Position numbers and translations under genes: made by a program. A DNA stretch of 64,000 nucleotides from Octadecabacter sp. SW4. Its GTDB lineage: Bacteria; Pseudomonadota; Alphaproteobacteria; Rhodobacterales; Rhodobacteraceae. The stretch spans positions 1,550,001 to 1,614,000 of the forward strand of contig NZ_CP042819.1 in the NCBI RefSeq assembly GCF_008065155.1. Direction: 5' to 3'. A model generated the notes under the pieces. It was not told where the DNA came from. It was given only the letters and a program-made list of their open reading frames with translations, and searched no databases. This document shows, in pieces, positions 9,207 through 20,253 of the stretch; the first letter of the stretch is position 1; each line of letters starts with the position of its first letter.

Positions 9207-10582
9207 CAGAAAAAGTCGATCGAGACCTGCAACAGGCGTTCGACCTCGCTCACGTCATCGGCCATGCAGAAGATCGCGATGACATCGCCTTCTTCGATCC
9301 GCAACGCGGCCGTGGGCTTGACCAGCTTGTCACCTTTCAGGACCGCGCCCACCAGCACGCCTTCGGGGAAATCGATGTCGCGAATGCGCTGGCCGGAAAT
9401 CGGTGATGTGGACAGCACCTGCGCCTCGATCACTTCGGCCTCGGCGTCACCGATGGAATAGACGCCGCGCACACGGCCATGCCGGATATGGCGCAGGATG
9501 CTGCTGACTGTGGTGGCGCGCGGGTTGATATAGGCGTCAATATTAAGCGGCGCCATCAGCGGCACAAGCGACGGATCATTGGTCAGGCAAATCGCCATCG
9601 GACAGCCCATCCCCTTGGCGCGCACGGCCGCCAGCAGATTGGTCTTGTCGTCATCCGTGACAGCCAGCACCGCATCGGCCCCGGCGATATTGGCCTCGGC
9701 CAGCAGGTTCACATCCAACCCGTCGCCGTTCAGAACGATCGTGCGTTCCAGCGCATCTGCGGCGTCTTCGGCGATCTTGCGGTTCTTTTCGATGACGCGG
9801 ACGCGCACGCGGTCGGTGCGCTGTTCCAGCGCGCGTGCCACAGCCAAGCCGACGTTGCCGCCGCCGATAATCACGATCCGTTCCTGTTTTTCGTTCGTCT
9901 TGCCGAAAATCTCCAGCGTGCGGGTCATATCTTGGGTGCGGGTGAACAAATACACCTCGTCACCGGCAAAAATCTGGTCGCCCGCGCCGGGGGCAAACAG
10001 GGTGCCATCGCGCCGGATCCCGACGACAATGGCCTGCAATGTGGAAAACAGATCGGTCAACTGGCGCAGCGGCGTGTTGATCACCGGGCAATCGGGCGCG
10101 ATGTTGATCCCCAAAAGCTGCGCCTTGCCATCAAGGAAGCTTTCGGTGTCAAAGGCTGCGGGGGCCGACAGGCGCTGCAAGGCGGCCTCGGCCACTTCCT
10201 TTTCAGGGGAAATGACCACATCAATGGGCAGATGATCGCGGCGGTAGAGGTCGGAATAGATCGCATCAAGATAGCTTTGCGCGCGCAGGCGCGCGATCTT
10301 GCGCTGGATCGCAAAAACCGAATGGGCCACCTGACAGGTCACCATATTGACCTCGTCACTGTGAGTGGCGGCGATGATCATATCCGCATCGCGCGCGCCC
10401 GCCCGTTCCAGAATATCGGGATAGCTTGCATGGCCCGCAACGCCCTGCACATCCAGCGTATCGGTGGCGCGGCGCACCAGATCGGGGTTGTGATCCACGA
10501 CCGTGACATCGTTGCGTTCTCCGGACAGATGGCGCGCGATCTGCCAACCGACCTGCCCTGCGCCGCAAATGATAACCTTCAT
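9206..10582 (-). CDS. trkA: Trk potassium uptake regulatory subunit TrkA
   Basis: 458 residues with the usual duplicated layout: RCK-N (MKVIICGAGQVGWQIARHL, residues 1-120), RCK-C (about 140-225), a second RCK-N (IVIIGGGNVGLAVARAL, from about 233) and a second RCK-C to the end. Both nucleotide-binding GxGxxG motifs are present. TrkA binds NAD(H) or ATP/ADP and gates TrkH. It overlaps trkH by one base and follows ntrX by 49 bp, probably within the same transcript. Confidence 0.93.
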   Translation of the reverse strand: MKVIICGAGQVGWQIARHLSGERNDVTVVDHNPDLVRRATDTLDVQGVAGHASYPDILERAGARDADMIIAATHSDEVNMVTCQVAHSVFAIQRKIARLRAQSYLDAIYSDLYRRDHLPIDVVISPEKEVAEAALQRLSAPAAFDTESFLDGKAQLLGINIAPDCPVINTPLRQLTDLFSTLQAIVVGIRRDGTLFAPGAGDQIFAGDEVYLFTRTQDMTRTLEIFGKTNEKQERIVIIGGGNVGLAVARALEQRTDRVRVRVIEKNRKIAEDAADALERTIVLNGDGLDVNLLAEANIAGADAVLAVTDDDKTNLLAAVRAKGMGCPMAICLTNDPSLVPLMAPLNIDAYINPRATTVSSILRHIRHGRVRGVYSIGDAEAEVIEAQVLSTSPISGQRIRDIDFPEGVLVGAVLKGDKLVKPTAALRIEEGDVIAIFCMADDVSEVERLLQVSIDFF

Positions 10583-10631
10583 GTCAGCCCCTCATGTGCT
10601 TGGCCTGTGGTGCCTGATCGTGCGGGCACGG

Positions 10632-12047
10632 TCAATCGCTTGCATCCTCGGCTACCGGTTCGATGTGGGCCACTCTTGCGCCAGCCTTGTTCGAGGTTAC
10701 CACCCCCAGCGATTTCAGCTTGCGGTGCAGCGCGCTGCGCTCCATCCCGACAAAGCTGGCGGTGCGGCTGATGTTGCCACCAAAGCGGTTGATCTGGGTG
10801 AGCAGGTATTCACGTTCAAACAGCTCGCGGGCCTCACGCAGAGGCAGCGTCGCAAGGCCACCTGATAGCAGCACCCGGTCCTCGCCACTGCTGGGTTCCT
10901 CATTAGAAGGCAGCTCCTTGGCGGTAATCTCGTCAGTGTTTTCTCCAAGGATTAAAACACGTTCCACGACGTTCTTCAGCTGGCGGACATTGCCGGGCCA
11001 CAGCATCGTCTGCAATAGCGCGCGTGCATCATCGGCCAGCTTGCGCAGCGGCAAGCCCTGCACCTTGTTGAACACGCCGATGAAATGCTCGGCCAGCATC
11101 GGGATATCCTCGCGCCGTTCTTCCAGACTGGGCACATGGATCGGCACGACATTCAGGCGATGATACAATTCCTGACGGAAGGTTCCCGCTTCAATTTCGG
11201 CTGCCAAGTCCTTGTTCGTGCTTGAAATAACCCGAAGATCGACCTGCACCTTGCCAGTGCCGCCCACCCGTTGAAACTGTTGATCCACCAGCACCCGCAG
11301 AATTTTCGACTGGGTGCCAAGCGGCATATCCGCGACCTCGTCAAAATAGACGACGCCGCCATTCCCTTCCTCAAGCAGACCCTTTTCAACGCCGCGTTCG
11401 GGGCTTTCGCGCCCAAACAGCACGTCCTCCATCCGGTCCGGTTCAATCGAGGCCGAACTGACCGTCACGAACGGGGCCGCCGCGCGGTTTGAATTGGCGT
11501 GAATGTAGCGCGCGGCGATTTCCTTGCCCGCGCCCGCAGGCCCGGTCAACATCACCCGCCCGTTGGATTTCGTAACCTTGTCGAGCTGCGATTTCAGGGT
11601 GCGGAACGCGGCACTGTCGCCCAGCATGTCCGCCCCCGCGCTGTCACCGCGTTTGAGTTGCAGGTTCTCGCGCCGCAGCCGCGATGTTTCCATCGCCCGA
11701 CGAATGACAACCATCAACTGGTCGATATTAAAGGGTTTTTCGATGAAATCATACGCGCCCTGCTTGATCGCCGCGACGGCAATTTCGATATTACCGTGGC
11801 CGGAAATGATCACAATCGGTATGTCGGGGTGGTCCCGTTTCACGGCCTTGAGGATATCGATCCCGTCCATCTGGCTGTCCTTGAGCCAGATATCAAGGAT
11901 CATCAGCGCCGGTGATTCCTTGGCGATTTCCGCCATGCATTGATCGGAATTGCCTGCCAGCCGTGTGCTGAACCCCTCGTCCTCGAGAATATCCGAGATC
12001 AGCTCGCGGATATCGCGTTCGTCGTCGGTAATCAGGATATCGCCCAT
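10632..12047 (-). CDS. ntrX: Nitrogen response regulator NtrX without GAFTGA loop
   Basis: 471 residues: receiver domain with phospho-acceptor Asp52 (MILDIWLKD), AAA+ domain with Walker A (GPAGAGKE) and Walker B (VVYFDEVADM), and a Fis-type HTH at the C terminus (GGNISRTASFVGMERSALHRKL). The sigma-54-contacting GAFTGA motif is absent; the corresponding stretch reads GRESPERGVEKGLLEE. I chose ATG 12047 because GAGGA lies five bases upstream and the family N terminus (GDILITDDE) starts there. An in-frame ATG at 12059 that overlaps the ntrY stop (ATGA) is the alternative. Confidence 0.92.
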   Translation of the reverse strand: MGDILITDDERDIRELISDILEDEGFSTRLAGNSDQCMAEIAKESPALMILDIWLKDSQMDGIDILKAVKRDHPDIPIVIISGHGNIEIAVAAIKQGAYDFIEKPFNIDQLMVVIRRAMETSRLRRENLQLKRGDSAGADMLGDSAAFRTLKSQLDKVTKSNGRVMLTGPAGAGKEIAARYIHANSNRAAAPFVTVSSASIEPDRMEDVLFGRESPERGVEKGLLEEGNGGVVYFDEVADMPLGTQSKILRVLVDQQFQRVGGTGKVQVDLRVISSTNKDLAAEIEAGTFRQELYHRLNVVPIHVPSLEERREDIPMLAEHFIGVFNKVQGLPLRKLADDARALLQTMLWPGNVRQLKNVVERVLILGENTDEITAKELPSNEEPSSGEDRVLLSGGLATLPLREARELFEREYLLTQINRFGGNISRTASFVGMERSALHRKLKSLGVVTSNKAGARVAHIEPVAEDASD

Positions 12048-12055
12048 TGTGGTCC

Positions 12056-14311
12056 TCATGCAGTTTCTTGATGTGGCAGGGCGGCGGCGGTCAGGACCGG
12101 AAGGTCGATCACCGCCATCGCCCCGCGATGATGTGTTGTGTCAAAGGCCTCTGCGTCCTGCAATTGCAGGGTGCCGCCATGTTCTTCGATAATCTTTTTC
12201 ACGATCGGCAGGCCCAACCCGGTGCCCTTTTCGCGGGTCGTTACATAGGGTTCGAACAGGCGCGCGCGGTCTTCGGGCAGCCCCACACCGTTGTCGCTGA
12301 TGGTGATATGCGCCCCGCCTGGGGTCACGTCCATCGCGACACGCACCTGCGGTTCATAGCCATCCGGCGCGCCATTTTCCTGCATTGTTTCAGTGGCTTC
12401 GCCCGCGTTCTTAATCAGGTTCGTCAACGCCTGAGAGATCATCGTGCTGTCCAGATCGGCCATCACCGGACGATCCGGCAAATCGGCGGTGATGTTCACA
12501 TCGGGCTGGCCCGATTGCTGCAATACGACCGCATCGCGCACCAGCGCGGTCAGATCATGGGTCATGCGTTCGGGTTCGGGCATCCGCGCGAATTTGGAAA
12601 ATTCGTCAACAATGCGCCGCAAGTCGTTGGTTTGACGGATAATAACATCTGTCATCTGCTCCAGAACTTCGTGGTCATCGCCCACTTGTGCCGCGAACTT
12701 GCGCTTGATGCGTTCGGCACTCAGCTGGATCGGCGTCAGCGGATTCTTGATCTCGTGGGCGATCCGGCGCGCCACGTCGCCCCATGCGGCCATGCGTTGT
12801 GCACTGACCAGATCGGTCACGTCATCAAAGGCGACAACATAACCTTCAAGCGTGCCATCATCGCGGCGCCGTGGGGCCATGCGCACCAGCAGGCTTTCCT
12901 GTTGCCCGCCACGCACCAGATTGACCTGATCCTGCACCGCATCGCGCCCGCTTGCGCGCATTTGATCAAACAGCGGCGCGAATTCCGGCACGGCGACGGA
13001 AATCGCGACATCGCCCTGATCCTGCGCCATGTCCAATAGCCGCCCGCCCGAGCGGTTCACAAAGGCCACCGTGCCATCAGCATCAAGCCCCACAACACCC
13101 GAGGACACCGACGACAGCACGGAATCGAACAACCGGCGGCGGCGTTCGATCTGGCGGGTGTTATCCAGTAATTCCTCGCGCTGCCCCTTGAGCTGCGTTG
13201 TCATCTGGTTGAAATAGCGGCCCAGTTGCGCGATTTCATCATCGCCCTGTTCTTCGGGAACGCGCACGTTCAAATCACCGCCGCCAACCCGCTGTGACGC
13301 GCCCACAAGGCGACCAATCGGGCGCGACAGACGTTCGGCAAACCAGATCCCCAGCCAGATCGCCGCAAGGATCAGGATCACCGCAAAGCCCAGGTATATC
13401 AGGCCAAATTCGAACAAAAGCCGCCCACGATCCGATTCCAGCTGCTCATAAAGCGCCACGGTTTCCTGCGTTTCATCAAGCAGCGACAGCACCGATCCAT
13501 CGACCTGACGGGTGACGAACAGATAGCGGTCCACAAAGGCGTCAAGCGGGATCAGCGCCCGAAATTCGTTATTGTCCCAATCCTCGATGATCACGACACC
13601 GTCCGCCCGGGCCTGCCCAATCTGTTCGGCACTGGGCTGCTCAAAGCCAAATTCATACGACCGCGCGCCGCGCGCCTTGATTTCGCCCGCGCCGTCAATC
13701 ACGAACACCTCGGCCAGCGTGCGTTCGATCTGCGGCTGAACAGCGCCCAGCACCTGCCGCACTTCGCCGTCACTCATGAAAAATGTCTTGGCCCGTTCGG
13801 TATTGAGGAACCCCGCAAGGCCCAAGCCATCGCGGCGCAACTCCTTGCGGTGTTCTTCTTCATAGGCTTCGGCGGCGGACAGGGAATTGCCAACCACATT
13901 GCGCACCCGTTCACTGAACCAGCCTTCAAGGCCCACGTTGATCGACAGCACCGCAAAGACAGCGACCAGAACCGTGGGGATCAGCGCCAGCAGCGCAAAC
14001 ACCCCCGTCAGGCGCAAATGCAATCGCGATCCGGCCGAACGCGCGCGCCGTGCCATGATCAGCCCGATCACCCGCTGCAAGACGAGCGCCGCAATGACCA
14101 GAATATAAACCAGATCGGCCAGCAGGATCAGGCGCAGGGACGGGGCCGTCGCGGTCTGGTCCAGCGGCCCCAAAATCGTGATCGTCAGCCCCGCAAGGAT
14201 TGGCCCAAGCAGCACCAACCCCAAGGTCGTTGCATTTTGCACAGGCTTCATGCGCCGCCAGCGACTGAACCTTGCCAAACTGATACCCAGAAGGGACCGT
14301 TGCACCTGCAC
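12056..14311 (-). CDS. ntrY: Membrane sensor histidine kinase NtrY
   Basis: 751 residues. Membrane helices lie near residues 25-50, 60-85 and 105-130, then a periplasmic sensor region of about 150-290, another helix (about 300-325), HAMP (RLSRPIGRLVGASQRVGGGDL), PAS, and a HisKA/HATPase core with H-box [20 protein letters not shown] and G-boxes DNGVGLP and GTGLGLPIVKKI. It phosphorylates NtrX and has been linked to nitrogen and oxygen/redox sensing in alphaproteobacteria. The start is GTG; another GTG two codons later has better spacing to AAGGG. The ntrY start is 96 bp from the ntrC stop. Confidence 0.93.
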   Translation of the reverse strand: MQVQRSLLGISLARFSRWRRMKPVQNATTLGLVLLGPILAGLTITILGPLDQTATAPSLRLILLADLVYILVIAALVLQRVIGLIMARRARSAGSRLHLRLTGVFALLALIPTVLVAVFAVLSINVGLEGWFSERVRNVVGNSLSAAEAYEEEHRKELRRDGLGLAGFLNTERAKTFFMSDGEVRQVLGAVQPQIERTLAEVFVIDGAGEIKARGARSYEFGFEQPSAEQIGQARADGVVIIEDWDNNEFRALIPLDAFVDRYLFVTRQVDGSVLSLLDETQETVALYEQLESDRGRLLFEFGLIYLGFAVILILAAIWLGIWFAERLSRPIGRLVGASQRVGGGDLNVRVPEEQGDDEIAQLGRYFNQMTTQLKGQREELLDNTRQIERRRRLFDSVLSSVSSGVVGLDADGTVAFVNRSGGRLLDMAQDQGDVAISVAVPEFAPLFDQMRASGRDAVQDQVNLVRGGQQESLLVRMAPRRRDDGTLEGYVVAFDDVTDLVSAQRMAAWGDVARRIAHEIKNPLTPIQLSAERIKRKFAAQVGDDHEVLEQMTDVIIRQTNDLRRIVDEFSKFARMPEPERMTHDLTALVRDAVVLQQSGQPDVNITADLPDRPVMADLDSTMISQALTNLIKNAGEATETMQENGAPDGYEPQVRVAMDVTPGGAHITISDNGVGLPEDRARLFEPYVTTREKGTGLGLPIVKKIIEEHGGTLQLQDAEAFDTTHHRGAMAVIDLPVLTAAALPHQETA

Positions 14312-14407
14312 GCCCTTATATGTGGGGCCGTTGCCCCGTTACCGCCGAGTGGTCCTGAGTGCGACAGACTGTGTCTGCGGCAAGCCGGCCACGCTTATGT
14401 TGCGGTT

Positions 14408-15775
14408 TTACATCAACTTACGGCGCCGTGTCACGCTCATATCGAGTTCGGTGATCTTCTTTCGCAAGGTATTGCGATTTATCCCAAGAAGATCAGCGCA
14501 TTTCGCCTGATTTCCACCCGTCGCGTCCAGCGCGATTTCGATCATCGGGGCTTCGACCTCGCGTAGAATCCGCTGATAAAGGCCCGGTGGCGGCAAAGCA
14601 CCGCCATGCAGATCAAAATAGCGGCGCAGGTGTTTGGCGACACTGGCCGACAGTTTGTCGCCCTCGCCCGCCGCGCCGCGCAGCGGTTCCATTGCCGGTT
14701 GATTGCCCAGCACAGCCTCGATTTCGCCCAGTGTGATTTCATCTTCGGTTGCGGTGGCGACAAGGCGGCGAATCGCGTTTTCCAACTGCCGCACGTTACC
14801 GGGCCAGCTGTAGTTGCGCGCCAGATCGACAGCGCCGGGCGCAAGGCGACGCAGCGATCCGCCATCGCGTTCGGCGCGCAGCAGAAAATGCTCGGCCAGA
14901 AGCGGGATGTCATCGACCCTTTCGCGCAACGACGGCACGGTGATGGTCACGCCACCAATCCGATAGAACAGATCCTCGCGAAACGCGCCGTCCTCCATGC
15001 GCGCCGTCAAATCGACCTGCGAGGTGGCCATGATACGGGGCGCATGATCGCCCAAGGCATCCAACATGCGCACGATCCGCGCCTGCGCGTCATCTGGCAG
15101 ATCGGCGATTTCGTCAAACACCAGCGTGCCGCCCTTGGCGCGCGCCAGCAACGTGGACGGGCCATCCATCCCCTGCAAATCGACCGCACTTGCCACCACG
15201 AACGGCAAAGACCGCCGATCAGAGAAATCGTGCACCGCGCGGGCGATCAGGCTTTTGCCGGTTCCGCTTTCGCCGGTGATCAGCACCGGCAGGGCCGTGT
15301 TCATCACCCGCGCCACCAACCGATACAGCGCCTGCATCGCCGGTGTGCGCCCGACCAGCGGCAATTCATCGTGATCGGTTTGCACATCGGTGCGCGCGGG
15401 CGTGACACGGCGCTTGACCTCAAGCGCGCGCGCCGAGCGTTTCATCAGATCGGGCAGGTCAAAGGGTTTGGGAAGATAATCATAAGCCTCGGCCTCGGCG
15501 GCCTGAATTGCCGTCATGATGTTGTTTTGCGCCGAGATGACGATCACCGGCAGGCCCGGACGCGCGGCGCTGATCTTTGGCAGCTGTTCGAGCCCGTTCC
15601 CGTCTGGCATGACAACATCTGAAATCACCAGATCGCCTTTGCCCTCCTCGACCCAGCGCATCAGCGTCACCAGCGACGATGTGGCATGGACCTTGCACCC
15701 CGCCCGCGTCAGCGCCTGCGTCAGCACCGTGCGGATCGTGCGATCATCGTCAGCTACAAGAACGGTTCCGTCCAT
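14408..15775 (-). CDS. ntrC: Nitrogen response regulator NtrC without GAFTGA loop
   Basis: 455 residues: receiver domain with Asp53 ([10 protein letters not shown]), AAA+ domain with Walker A GESGTGKS (168-175) and Walker B LVFDEI (218-223), C-terminal Fis HTH ([21 protein letters not shown]). Between Walker A and B the usual loop with GAFTGA is missing: [20 protein letters not shown] runs straight into Walker B. Known Rhodobacter capsulatus NtrC has the same loss and activates the housekeeping RNA polymerase rather than sigma-54 polymerase; the same is inferred here. It overlaps ntrB by one base (TGATG). Confidence 0.94.
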   Translation of the reverse strand: MDGTVLVADDDRTIRTVLTQALTRAGCKVHATSSLVTLMRWVEEGKGDLVISDVVMPDGNGLEQLPKISAARPGLPVIVISAQNNIMTAIQAAEAEAYDYLPKPFDLPDLMKRSARALEVKRRVTPARTDVQTDHDELPLVGRTPAMQALYRLVARVMNTALPVLITGESGTGKSLIARAVHDFSDRRSLPFVVASAVDLQGMDGPSTLLARAKGGTLVFDEIADLPDDAQARIVRMLDALGDHAPRIMATSQVDLTARMEDGAFREDLFYRIGGVTITVPSLRERVDDIPLLAEHFLLRAERDGGSLRRLAPGAVDLARNYSWPGNVRQLENAIRRLVATATEDEITLGEIEAVLGNQPAMEPLRGAAGEGDKLSASVAKHLRRYFDLHGGALPPPGLYQRILREVEAPMIEIALDATGGNQAKCADLLGINRNTLRKKITELDMSVTRRRKLM

Positions 15776-16853
15776 CAGTCTTCTCCGGATTGGTAAGGGG
15801 CGTCTTTGGGGGCTACAGGCAGCGAGATACGAAAGACCGTGCGCCCGGGCGTGGATTCAACGCCGATCCAGCCGCCGACGTCGGAAATCAGTTTCGACAC
15901 CAGTGCAAGGCCCAGGCCGGTGCCGTTTTCGCGCCCCGACACGAAGGGTTCAAAGATGTGCGGGGCCAGATCGGGCGGCAGGCCCGGCCCGTCGTCAATG
16001 ATTTCGATTTGCAGCGGCAGACGGGCAATCGTGCCATCGGCGCGCCGCACCCGCAGCGAGGGTTCGTAATAGCTGTGCAGACGGATGACGCCGCCGTCCT
16101 TGCAGGCCTGGGATGCATTTTTCAGCAGGTTCAGCAGCACCTGCAACAGTTGGTCGCCGTCCGCGAGGGTATGGGGCAGTGACGGGTCGTAATCCTCGAC
16201 CAGCAGCATATGCGCGCCAAAGCCCACGGCCGCAGACTGGCGCGCGCGGTCCAGCACATCGTGGATATTGACCGATTGCAGCAAGGGTGGGCGCAGGTTG
16301 CCAAACTGTTCGACCTGTTCCAGCAGTTTCACCACACGGCGCGATTCCTCGACGATCAGATCGGTCAATTCCTGATCTTCACTGCTCAAATTCATCGACA
16401 GAAGTTGCGCCGCCCCAGTGATCCCTGCCAACGGGTTCTTGATTTCATGGGCCAGCATTTCGGCCATCCCGATCGCCGATTTCGCCGCCTTGGTGGATTG
16501 CGCGTGCTGGGTGATCCTGTCGGCAATTTCGCGCGGCGAGATCATCATCAGCATGAACCCGTCGCTGCCTTGCAAGGGCGCGAACTGGATGTTGCAATGC
16601 ATCGGCGCGCGCTCGCCGCTGCCCACATCCACATCATTGACCGATAGCATGGTGCCGCGATCACGCGCACGCGCATAGGCGTCTTCCAGCGGGGCATCGA
16701 TCATCACCTTGTCCCAAACCAGCGCACCCAGCAGGGATTTGGACGACAGGTTCAGGAAATTTTCGGCCGCCGGATTGCTGTCGCTGATCATGTCATCAGG
16801 TGACAGCAGCAGCGTCGGCACGGGCAGCGAATACCAAAGGGGCGCATCAATCT

Positions 16854-16857
<4 letters not shown>
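15775..16857 (-). CDS. ntrB: Nitrogen sensor histidine kinase NtrB
   Basis: 360 residues, cytosolic: a PAS domain (about 10-110), then the H-box [20 protein letters not shown] with phospho-acceptor His137, then the ATPase domain with [20 protein letters not shown] and [11 protein letters not shown]. NtrB phosphorylates or dephosphorylates NtrC according to PII (GlnB) signals of nitrogen status. Its start overlaps the dusB stop (ATGA) and its stop overlaps the ntrC start, so dusB-ntrB-ntrC form a tight operon. Confidence 0.94.
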
Positions 16858-17843
<986 letters not shown>

Positions 17844-18017
17844 TTGCTTAATCCTTGTGCATACCTGATTTACGCGGCAACGCGGCAAGGCGCAATGAAT
17901 CCGCGCGAGAAACCGGCTGCAAAACAGCAAATGCCTAAAATTTGGGCGCTGCGATCAGGCGCTTTCCCTTGCCGTTCACGCTGGTTACAAATGGCGCGAA
18001 CACACGGGGGCTATCAG

Positions 18018-19139
18018 ATGCGCACCACCGCCATACTTGTCGCCGCGGGCCGTGGCAGCCGCGCGGGCGGTGACCAGCCAAAACAATGGCAGGATCTCAG
18101 CGGCGCGCCGGTGATCACGCACACGGTGCGCGCCTTTGCAGGCCAGGTCGATGATATCATCCTGGTGCTACATGCGGATGATCTGCACCGCGCCACCGAT
18201 ATGGGCCTGCCCGCCGTGGCCGGTGGTGCCACCCGCGATGCATCGGTGCGCGCGGGGCTGGAGGCACTGGCCGATGATCCGCCCGACTATGTGTTGATCC
18301 ATGACGCCGCGCGCCCGCTGGTCGGTGCTGACCTGATCGCCCGCGTGATCGCCGCGCTGGACAGTCACACAGGGGCCGCCCCCGCCCTGCCCGTCACGGA
18401 TGCGCTTTGGACGGGCGCGGATCATCTGGTCACGGGCACGCAAGACCGCAGCGGGCTTTTTCGTGCGCAAACGCCGCAGGGGTTTCATTATCATGCGATC
18501 CTGTCAGCCCATCGCGCCTATGATGGCACGGCGGCAGATGATGTCGAAGTGGCGCGCGCTGCGGGTTTGGATGTTGCCATTGTTGCGGGCGCGGACGACA
18601 ACCTGAAAATCACCCACGCCGCCGATTTCGCGCGCGCCGCAAAGCTGATGGGACAGACGATGGATATGCGCACCGGCAACGGTTTTGACGTGCACCGCTT
18701 TGGGCCGGGCGATCATGTGATGCTTTGCGGTGTGGCGATCCCGCACGCGCGCGGATTGCAGGGCCATTCGGACGCCGATGTCGGCCTGCACACCATCACA
18801 GACGCGATTTACGGTGCCTTGGCGCGCGGCGATATCGGCCAGCATTTCCCGCCAACCGATCCGCAATGGAAGGGCGTTGAAAGCCATGTTTTCCTGCGCC
18901 ACGCCGTGGAACTGGCGGGCGAGATGGGCTTTGCCATCACCCATATCGACTGCACGCTGATCTGCGAATTTCCCAAAATCGGCCCCCACGCCGCCACCAT
19001 GCGTGCACGGGTGGCTGACATTACGGGGCTTGACCTTGACCGGATCAGCATCAAGGCAACGACATCAGAACGCCTGGGCTTCACCGGGCGCGGCGAAGGG
19101 ATTGCGGCAATGGCCACAGCAACATTGGTGAAATCATGA
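18018..19139 (+). CDS. ispDF: Bifunctional IspD/IspF isoprenoid enzyme
   Basis: 373 residues fusing two MEP-pathway enzymes, as is usual in alphaproteobacteria. IspD (residues 1 to about 212): nucleotide loop [19 protein letters not shown] and DAARPLV; it makes CDP-methylerythritol. IspF (about 216-373): [10 protein letters not shown] and the zinc-binding [16 protein letters not shown], then PPTDPQWKG; it makes the cyclic diphosphate. The ATG at 18018 is where family sequence begins; the frame is open far upstream but that part is antisense to dusB. The stop overlaps pgpA by four bases. Confidence 0.95.
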   Translation: MRTTAILVAAGRGSRAGGDQPKQWQDLSGAPVITHTVRAFAGQVDDIILVLHADDLHRATDMGLPAVAGGATRDASVRAGLEALADDPPDYVLIHDAARPLVGADLIARVIAALDSHTGAAPALPVTDALWTGADHLVTGTQDRSGLFRAQTPQGFHYHAILSAHRAYDGTAADDVEVARAAGLDVAIVAGADDNLKITHAADFARAAKLMGQTMDMRTGNGFDVHRFGPGDHVMLCGVAIPHARGLQGHSDADVGLHTITDAIYGALARGDIGQHFPPTDPQWKGVESHVFLRHAVELAGEMGFAITHIDCTLICEFPKIGPHAATMRARVADITGLDLDRISIKATTSERLGFTGRGEGIAAMATATLVKS

Positions 19140-19636
19140 AAGATAAGTGGGCGCATCTTACGGCGACCGTGTTTTATGTCGGCCACCTGCGGCCCGCGCC
19201 GGGCACCTGGGGGTCGCTGGTGGCCCTGCCGATGGCTTGGGCAATCTATATGGTCGGTGGGTTCTGGTTATTCGCGCTGGCGATCCCCGCCGCCTATATC
19301 AAGGGCTACTATGCGACCAGATGGATGACTGCGGGCAAGGACAATCACGACCCGTCAGAGATTGTCATCGACGAGGTCGTCGGCCAGTGGATCGCCCTGC
19401 TGCCGGTGATCTATGGTATTCAGGTGACGGGCGCCGCCCCGCTCAGCCTCTGGCCCGGGTGGCTTGTCGCGTTTGCGCTGTTTCGCTGGTTCGACATCAC
19501 CAAACCGGGGTTTGTCGGCTGGGCCGATCGCAAGGACAACGCAACCGGCGTGATGCTGGATGATGTGATCGCAGGGATTTTCGCGGCGATTGGCGTGGTG
19601 GCGCTGGCCTCGCTGTATCATCAGTTTTTGCTATGA
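19136..19636 (+). CDS. pgpA: Phosphatidylglycerophosphatase A
   Basis: 166 residues. The N-terminal block [17 protein letters not shown] and the central [17 protein letters not shown], with the acidic residues that bind metal, identify PgpA. C-terminal [10 protein letters not shown] is also conserved. It is an inner-membrane enzyme that dephosphorylates PGP to phosphatidylglycerol. Its ATG overlaps the ispDF stop and its stop overlaps the pncC start, both as ATGA. Confidence 0.93.
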   Translation: MKDKWAHLTATVFYVGHLRPAPGTWGSLVALPMAWAIYMVGGFWLFALAIPAAYIKGYYATRWMTAGKDNHDPSEIVIDEVVGQWIALLPVIYGIQVTGAAPLSLWPGWLVAFALFRWFDITKPGFVGWADRKDNATGVMLDDVIAGIFAAIGVVALASLYHQFLL

Positions 19637-20139
19637 CCGTCGCCGCCCTTCTGGACGCCGCCCGCGCCAAGGGGCTGATGATCGCCACCGCCGAAAGCTG
19701 CACCGGCGGGCTGGTCTCCGCCGCGATGACTGAAATCGCAGGAAGTTCAGACGTGTTCGAATGCGGCTTCATCACCTATTCAAACGCCGCCAAGACGCAG
19801 ATGCTAAGGGTCGATCCGGCCACGATTGCCGCCTTTGGCGCTGTCAGCGAAGAAGTCGCGCTGCAAATGGCGCGCGGTGCACGTCAGCACTCGCGGGCCG
19901 ATATTGCGGTGTCGATCACCGGAATCGCCGGCCCCGGCGGATCGGATCACAAACCCGAAGGCCGGGTCTGTTTCGGGCTGGCCACAGGCGATGAAACCTC
20001 GGCCCATACCATCGATTTTGGGCCTCTGGGGCGCGCGCATGTCCGCCGCGCCGCCGTCAACCATGCCATTTCCATTTTGCAGCAGGCTGTCGATTCAAGC
20101 CTGCCCAATCGCGCGCCAGACGCCGGTCAGTCTGCCTAA
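19633..20139 (+). CDS. pncC: Nicotinamide-nucleotide amidohydrolase (CinA C-terminal type)
   Basis: 168 residues. The CinA C-terminal domain is clear: IATAESCTGGLVSAAMTEIAGSS with the catalytic Ser/Lys region, GFITYSNAAKTQML, AVSEEVALQMARGA, and SITGIAGPGGSDHKPEG. It deamidates nicotinamide mononucleotide to nicotinate mononucleotide in NAD salvage. It is the third gene of the ispDF-pgpA-pncC operon. A hairpin with a T-run follows the stop (20173-20200). Confidence 0.9.
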   Translation: MTVAALLDAARAKGLMIATAESCTGGLVSAAMTEIAGSSDVFECGFITYSNAAKTQMLRVDPATIAAFGAVSEEVALQMARGARQHSRADIAVSITGIAGPGGSDHKPEGRVCFGLATGDETSAHTIDFGPLGRAHVRRAAVNHAISILQQAVDSSLPNRAPDAGQSA

Positions 20140-20172
20140 AAATCACGCACTTTGTGAACTGCCTGTAAATTT

Positions 20173-20200
20173 GGCGCATTTTCGCGCCTTGCGCCTTTTT
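20173..20200 (+). terminator. Probable rho-independent terminator or leader hairpin
   Basis: Stem GGCGCA (20173-20178), 11-base loop, stem TGCGCC (20190-20195), then TTTTT (20196-20200). It probably ends the ispDF-pgpA-pncC operon. It stands only 53 bp before the amtB ATG, so if amtB is transcribed from further upstream the same hairpin could act as an attenuator. I saw no convincing promoter between the hairpin and amtB. Confidence 0.5.
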
Positions 20201-20253
20201 ATTGCGCGCGCGCCGTGGCCAAAGCGGCCAACACATCCAAAGGGGACAAGGAT

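Noticed and set aside
20140..20253. Possible sigma-54 promoter for amtB
   Set aside because: The GG and GC elements do not have the required spacing, and the NtrC here lacks the sigma-54 loop.
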